DNA of 9,713 bases from Clostridia bacterium (GTDB lineage Bacteria > Bacillota > Clostridia > Oscillospirales > RGIG7773), in contig JAFZHO010000026.1 in assembly GCA_017554835.1 (NCBI GenBank), forward strand, positions 1 to 9,713, in the 5' to 3' direction. Position 1 is the first letter of the stretch. Every line of letters begins with the position of its first letter. A program made the position numbers and the translations under genes. Below, piece after piece: positions 7,014 to 9,713 of this stretch. The notes under the pieces are model-generated. The model did no database searches. It was given only the letters and a program-made list of their open reading frames with translations, and was not told the DNA's origin.

Positions 7014-7041
7014 TTGAAATGAAATTGCAGTATGGTATAAT
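7014..7041 (+). promoter_or_regulatory. Sigma-A extended -10 promoter, cassette A
   Basis: TTGAAA (7014-7019), 16-base spacer, TATAAT (7036-7041) preceded by TGG, giving an extended -10. The stretch from ATGAAAT to TATAAT closely resembles the promoter of the gene at 8009. The expected transcript starts near 7048, leaving only about 16 bases of leader. Confidence 0.85.
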
Positions 7042-7063
7042 GAAATAAAGTGAGGTGATGCAA

Positions 7064-7495
7064 ATGAAGAAATGTATTTTTTGTATTCTTGCTGTTTGTT
7101 TTATGTTTTTATCTGGCTGTTCCTTTTTTGAAACGGAAACACCAATGTCAAAGGAACAGGCGCAAAAGGTTGCGCTAACCTGTTTCGAAGAACATAAAAA
7201 AGATATGGAAGATATCATCAATTCCAACGAAGCGATGGGAGAAACCGATTGGTGCAAAGGGTATAATCTGTTATCAGATGGGCAATATGAATTCATCTTA
7301 CAACAAATCGGCCTCACCGGCACAAACACCAAAACAGGAATTCTATATATCCCCGATGATAAGCCGTATAGCGATTATAAACAAGATAAAGAAAAGGAAA
7401 ACGCATATTCCTATGAGTCTGGTTTTACTGATAAATTCTTTATGGAACGCATAGAGCAAAATTGGTTCTTTTTCTATTATGAATATGATTTTTAA
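7064..7495 (+). CDS. Putative lipoprotein of unknown function
   Basis: A 143-residue secreted lipoprotein by sequence. It has Lys2-Lys3, a hydrophobic stretch (5-16), and the lipobox LSGC with Cys19 as the lipidated residue. The mature part is acidic and polar, with SKEQAQKVALTCFEEHKKD and a C-terminal aromatic block (WFFFYYEYDF). No enzyme motif is recognised. Start: GTG (7055) and ATG (7058) also lie in frame, but GAGGTG (7052-7057) is six bases before ATG 7064, and that start also gives the best signal peptide. It follows an extended -10 promoter and is 30 bp upstream of the small zinc-ribbon gene, likely co-transcribed. It lies antiparallel to, and within, the spoVA locus. Function unknown; an accessory or host-interaction role cannot be judged. 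Confidence 0.85.
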   Translation: MKKCIFCILAVCFMFLSGCSFFETETPMSKEQAQKVALTCFEEHKKDMEDIINSNEAMGETDWCKGYNLLSDGQYEFILQQIGLTGTNTKTGILYIPDDKPYSDYKQDKEKENAYSYESGFTDKFFMERIEQNWFFFYYEYDF

Positions 7496-7525
7496 TATAT
7501 AATCATTCGAGAGGTTATTGATACT

Positions 7526-7762
7526 ATGGATATACATAAAAAAAAGAGGATTTTATTCCTTGCATTGATTGTTTTACTTTTATTAGCGTCCATTTTTGGT
7601 AGTGTTTTTTCAAAAGAAATCGCTTTAGCAATAATAATTCCGTTATTATTGATTTGGTTTGTGTTATATAGTAAATGGTGGAAATGTCCGCATTGTAACA
7701 GAAGTTTAGGAAGATTAGAACACGGTGTTACTCATTGTAAATATTGTGGAAAAGAATTATAA
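7526..7762 (+). CDS. Small membrane protein with C-terminal zinc ribbon
   Basis: A 78-residue protein. A lysine-rich start (HKKKR) is followed by two hydrophobic segments (about 9-28 and 32-49), then a cytoplasmic-looking tail with CPHC and CKYC separated by 14 residues, a rubredoxin-like zinc ribbon ending CGKEL. This layout (membrane hairpin plus zinc ribbon) is common in small uncharacterised Firmicute proteins. The ATG has a somewhat distant GAGAGG (about 11 bases). Just 30 bp after the lipoprotein stop, with no promoter between, it is probably the second gene of that transcript, which ends at the strong hairpin eight bases downstream. Function unknown. Confidence 0.82.
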   Translation: MDIHKKKRILFLALIVLLLLASIFGSVFSKEIALAIIIPLLLIWFVLYSKWWKCPHCNRSLGRLEHGVTHCKYCGKEL

Positions 7763-7769
7763 CAAGTAG

Positions 7770-7799
7770 AAAGGTCTGACCAAATTGGTCAGACCTTTT
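7770..7799. terminator. Intrinsic terminator ending cassette A
   Basis: A near-perfect palindrome: AAAGGTCTGACCAA (7770-7783) pairs with 7785-7798, ending in TTTT on the plus strand and AAA/TTT on the other. It ends the lipoprotein/zinc-ribbon transcript and overlaps the stop codon of the spoVAC remnant, so it could also have served as the terminator of that gene. Confidence 0.9.
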
Positions 7800-7923
7800 G
7801 TATTATCTGTATTATCCAATAAATGATACCATAAACCACGCTTGCGATTGTTCCGTAGGCGATTACGGGGCCTGCGATAGTGAAAATCTTCGCACCTACC
7901 CCTAATATGAAACCCTTCTGCTG
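7789..7923 (-). pseudogene. spoVAC: 3' remnant of a second spoVAC
   Basis: Reading the minus strand gives GFILGVGAKIFTIAGPV, then IAYGTIASVVYGIIYW, then IIQIIQKV and TGA (7789-7791). The intact SpoVAC C-terminus (residues 110-142) matches nearly every position, with small changes such as P to T and L to I. The fragment has no start codon: an in-frame TGA lies at 7927-7929, just upstream of three CAG codons where homology fades. DNA identity to 8932-9031 is about 87 of 100 by hand count, with 61 of 62 identical in the core. Most differences are synonymous, so this piece diverged while part of a working gene, probably in another strain or species. It sits after cassette A exactly as intact spoVAC sits after cassette B. 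Confidence 0.9.
7811..7910. repeat. Direct repeat copy 1 (spoVAC 3' end)
   Basis: Matches 8932-9031 at a constant offset of 1121 bases with no gaps, about 87 of 100 identical. The core 7829-7890 has one mismatch (position 7851). It is long enough to allow recombination that would delete cassette B. Confidence 0.92.
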
Positions 7924-7957
7924 CTGTCAATATAGGACACAGTGTTTTGCAAAAATA

Positions 7958-7986
7958 TTTACATGAAATCTGCGGTGTGGTATAAT
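7958..7986 (+). promoter_or_regulatory. Sigma-A extended -10 promoter, cassette B
   Basis: TTTACA (7958-7963), 17-base spacer and TATAAT (7981-7986) preceded by TGG. The spacer ATGAAATCTGCGGTGTGG aligns with the cassette A spacer ATGAAATTGCAGTATGG, with 15 matches of 17 and one inserted base. The leader is again only about 16 bases. Confidence 0.85.
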
Positions 7987-8008
7987 TGAAAAAAGGAGGT
8001 TTTTAATA

Positions 8009-8878
8009 ATGAAACCATTTTTAGGCATTGACCTTACAACAAACAAGAAAAACGAACAAATGAATGGTGAAGAATTTGTGGTAGCAAAACCGGCTTTATC
8101 ACTAACACAATCTCTTGAATCTTCCTCTGAAAATGTTGAGGAAACAATTGAAAAAAGCAAGCTGCCGCTTCCTATACGAATTGGACATTGGATATGTGGA
8201 GCTGTGGGAGCACTTGTTGCCATCGGCATAATAAAAGCTTTGGGCGGAGAAGACAGCGTCACCCTCATCGAAGCATATCAAAACGCTTCTTGGCTTTTTT
8301 GGCTTGGCGGTGCTTGTTTGGTGGCTTGGGCGCTTCTAAAACTTATAAGTGTGCGCAAAGAAAAGAACGTTTTAGAAACAGAAGAAAGTTCTCAAGTGTT
8401 CAATCATTTAGACAAAACCTGTGAAGCAATTCTTTCGGACTTAAAGGTTCCTCAAGATTCAAAAGAAATTGATATTTTATCTTTCTTTTATAAGGTTAAA
8501 GACGACAATATTAAGGTATGCGAAAAAGGTTTACAAATCGCACCTTATATTAACCCGATTTTTCATATTTTCGCAGATTCAGAAAATCTGTATTTGGCCA
8601 ATTTGGAAGAAAAATATGCCATTCCGTTATCCACAATAAAAGCCATCAAATCTATTAAGAAAACCATTCGTATTATGGAATGGAATAAAGACGAAGAATT
8701 TAACAAAGGAATATACAAACAATATAAGTTAAGTGAAGATAACTATGGTTGTATTATCTGTAAAAGTTATCATATATTAGAATTTGAACACAATAACGAC
8801 TTGTGGGGAATTTATATCCCTTGCTATGAACTTCCTGTAATTGAAGAAATAACCGGTTTGAAAGCAGATGCTTTTTGA
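8009..8878 (+). CDS. Two-helix membrane protein with possible PH-like domain, unknown function
   Basis: 289 aa. Regions: a polar N-terminus with a distinctive opening (KPFLGIDLTTNKKNEQ) and a Ser/Glu-rich stretch to about 50; two membrane helices (about 60-77 and 93-114) forming a hairpin; a charged linker to about 150; and a C-terminal domain (about 165-285) of short strands, ending in a helix (LPVIEEITGLKA). That pattern, with NLYLANLEEKYAIPLSTI at 193-210, looks like a bacterial PH/GRAM-type fold, but this is inference. No catalytic motif is seen. AAAAGGAGG (7991-7999) precedes the ATG by nine bases. The gene has its own promoter and terminator, and is convergent with spoVAC. I believe similar proteins with this N-terminus occur in other Clostridia, but know no function. 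Confidence 0.85.
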   Translation: MKPFLGIDLTTNKKNEQMNGEEFVVAKPALSLTQSLESSSENVEETIEKSKLPLPIRIGHWICGAVGALVAIGIIKALGGEDSVTLIEAYQNASWLFWLGGACLVAWALLKLISVRKEKNVLETEESSQVFNHLDKTCEAILSDLKVPQDSKEIDILSFFYKVKDDNIKVCEKGLQIAPYINPIFHIFADSENLYLANLEEKYAIPLSTIKAIKSIKKTIRIMEWNKDEEFNKGIYKQYKLSEDNYGCIICKSYHILEFEHNNDLWGIYIPCYELPVIEEITGLKADAF

Positions 8879-8885
8879 TATATAC

Positions 8886-8916
8886 AAAGGCTTGACCCAT
8901 CGGGCCAAGCCTTTTT
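8886..8916. terminator. Intrinsic terminator between the 289-aa gene and spoVAC
   Basis: AAAGGCTTGACCC (8886-8898) pairs with 8902-8914 around an ATC loop. In the plus-strand transcript there is one A-C mismatch and a run of five U; in the minus-strand transcript the same pair is a G-U wobble but the U-run is poorer. It ends the plus-strand gene and probably also spoVAC. Confidence 0.88.
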
Positions 8917-8918
8917 CG

Positions 8919-9362
8919 TTAGAATAATGTCGTTACCCAATAAATCAACCCATAAACCACGCTTGCGATTGGTCCGTAGGCGATTACGGGGCCTGCGATA
9001 GTGAAAATCTTTGCGCCCACGCCCAGTATCATTCCCTCGTTTTTAAACTCCATTGCAGGTGACGTTATTGCATTTGAAAATCCCGTTATGGGAACAAGGG
9101 TTCCCGCACCGGCGTGTTTTGCTATATTATCAAATAGTTTTATTCCCGTTAGAAATGATGCGAGAAAAATAAGCGTGGTCGATGTAAAGGCACTTGCTTT
9201 TACACTATCGAAACCCCAGTATTCATAAAGGTTCTGCAAGCATTGTCCCAAAGTGCATATTATTCCCCCTACTAAAAATGCAGAAAGCATATTTTTTAGA
9301 AGATGTGACTTTTTTGATTTCTGATGAACGATTTTTTGATATTCGTTTTTTGAGATTTTCAT
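8919..9362 (-). CDS. spoVAC: Stage V sporulation protein AC (SpoVAC)
   Basis: An integral membrane protein of the SpoVA dipicolinic-acid channel; in B. subtilis SpoVAC has been described as mechanosensitive. 147 aa, the usual length. A basic N-terminal 20 residues precede FLVGGIICTLGQ (29-40), a second helix near 58-75, the family motif HAGAGTLVPITGFSNAI (83-99), and the C-terminal ILGVGAKIFTIAGPVIAYG (112-130). AAGGTG lies about five bases before ATG. Normally it begins an operon with spoVAD and spoVAE; here a terminator and about 2 kb of opposite-strand DNA follow its stop codon. Its 3' third is repeated as a remnant at 7789-7923. It is divergent from dut. A TGAATA that could be a sigma-G -35 lies at 9417-9422, but no good -10 goes with it. 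Confidence 0.96.
   Translation of the reverse strand: MKISKNEYQKIVHQKSKKSHLLKNMLSAFLVGGIICTLGQCLQNLYEYWGFDSVKASAFTSTTLIFLASFLTGIKLFDNIAKHAGAGTLVPITGFSNAITSPAMEFKNEGMILGVGAKIFTIAGPVIAYGPIASVVYGLIYWVTTLF
8932..9031. repeat. Direct repeat copy 2 (inside intact spoVAC)
   Basis: Partner of 7811-7910, lying in the 3' part of the functional spoVAC. Core 8950-9011 has 61 of 62 bases identical to the remnant; the flanks differ mainly at codon third positions. Confidence 0.92.
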
Positions 9363-9422
9363 ATTTCACCTTTTTTGCAATATTATCTCTATTATTTTTT
9401 TCTTATCCGCAAAATATATTCA

Positions 9423-9451
9423 TTGACCATGGAAAATTTTTATTATATAAT
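9423..9451 (+). promoter_or_regulatory. Sigma-A promoter for dut
   Basis: TTGACC (9423-9428), 17-base spacer, TATAAT (9446-9451), about 35 bases before the dut ATG. It lies in the 123-bp region shared with the divergent spoVAC. Confidence 0.85.
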
Positions 9452-9485
9452 TTTAGTATAAAATAAGTTTTGAAGGTGAATTTAT

Positions 9486-9713
9486 ATGATTCTAAAAATT
9501 AAAAAACTTTCCGAAAATGCAATAATTCCCGAAAAAGCCCATAAAACCGATGCAGGATACGATTTATTTTCCGCAGTTGAAGATACCCTGAACCCCGGCG
9601 AATATAAAAAAATCCCCGTGGGAATCGCTATTCAGCTTCCTCCCAATACTGAGGCGCAGATAAGACCACGTAGCGGTCTTGCAGCAAATTACGGTATCAC
9701 TCTTTTAAACACC
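9486..9713 (+). CDS. dut: dUTP diphosphatase, dUTPase (5' part, cut by window edge)
   Basis: dUTPase hydrolyses dUTP to dUMP and pyrophosphate, keeping uracil out of DNA and supplying dUMP for thymidylate synthesis. Exactly 76 codons are present, about half of the usual 140-150 aa trimeric enzyme. Seen: motif 1 DAGYDL (22-27), LNPGEYKKIPVGIAIQLP (35-52), and motif 2 RPRSGLA (60-66), whose residues contact substrate phosphate. The catalytic-aspartate motif 3 would begin just past the window edge, after GITLLNT. ATG has AGGTGA seven bases upstream and a near-consensus promoter. It is transcribed away from spoVAC. Confidence 0.95.
   Translation, partial: MILKIKKLSENAIIPEKAHKTDAGYDLFSAVEDTLNPGEYKKIPVGIAIQLPPNTEAQIRPRSGLAANYGITLLNT

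Noticed and set aside
7770..7799. Palindrome as a transcription-factor operator
   Set aside because: Position just after a stop codon and ending in TTTT fits an intrinsic terminator better.
7921..7957. Possible insertion-sequence end (CTGTCAATATAGGACACAG)
   Set aside because: No partner inverted repeat, no target duplication and no transposase fragment in the window.
7927..8268. Minus-strand frame of 113 codons between the spoVAC remnant and the 289-aa gene
   Set aside because: It overlaps the well-supported plus-strand gene and its promoter, and does not continue the SpoVAC reading frame.
6936..8918. Integrative element or prophage inserted in the spoVA operon
   Set aside because: No integrase, recombinase, phage gene or attachment-site pair; the only repeat is homologous spoVAC coding sequence, which fits homologous exchange better.
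9381..9422. Sigma-G promoter for spoVAC using TGAATA at 9417-9422 (minus strand)
   Set aside because: At 17-18 bases spacing the -10 would read AAAAATA or AAAATAG, too poor a match to CATACTA; not called, though a forespore promoter is expected from the family.

Overview
The window comes from a low-GC (AT-rich) endospore-forming Clostridia-type Firmicute. The evidence is the clostridial-style Shine-Dalgarno sites (AAGGAG, AGGTGAG), extended -10 promoters, and a high density of sporulation genes (yqfC, yqfD, a ylbJ-like gene, spoVAC, spoVAD, spoVAE). A gut Oscillospirales/Ruminococcus-like lineage would fit, but this cannot be fixed from 9.7 kb.

Region 1 (1-4185, minus strand) is a tight operon: yqfC, yqfD, phoH-like (ybeZ), ybeY, dgkA, era. 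Era runs off the left edge. It is the classic Firmicute sporulation/RNA-metabolism cluster, with gaps of 0-15 bp or overlaps. Compared with the Bacillus subtilis order it lacks the HD-domain gene yqfF (pgpH) between phoH and ybeY, and cdd between dgkA and era.

Region 2 (4186-5566) is divergent, on the plus strand. It holds a ylbJ-like sporulation membrane protein, then a 64-residue four-cysteine protein with its own near-consensus promoter. It ends in a strong bidirectional terminator shared with the convergent spoVAE.

Region 3 (5565-9362) is the spoVA locus (minus strand), encoding the dipicolinic-acid channel proteins SpoVAC, SpoVAD and SpoVAE. It is split: about 2 kb of oppositely oriented DNA lies between spoVAC (8919-9362) and spoVAD (5925-6935). 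That DNA looks like two stacked cassettes. Cassette A (7014-7799) has a promoter, a lipoprotein gene, a small two-helix zinc-ribbon membrane protein gene and a terminator. Cassette B (7958-8916) has a very similar promoter, a 289-residue two-helix membrane protein gene and a terminator. Between them lies a start-less 3' fragment of a second, diverged spoVAC (7789-about 7923), placed after cassette A just as the intact spoVAC sits after cassette B. I read this as a variable cargo slot in the spoVA operon, with a donor's spoVAC end carried in along with cassette A. This is the most interesting part of the window.

Region 4 (9423-9713) holds the promoter and first 76 codons of dut (dUTPase), divergent from spoVAC and cut by the right edge.

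No rRNA, tRNA, CRISPR array, transposase, integrase or riboswitch was recognised. No stretch longer than about 250 bp lacks a gene or gene remnant.
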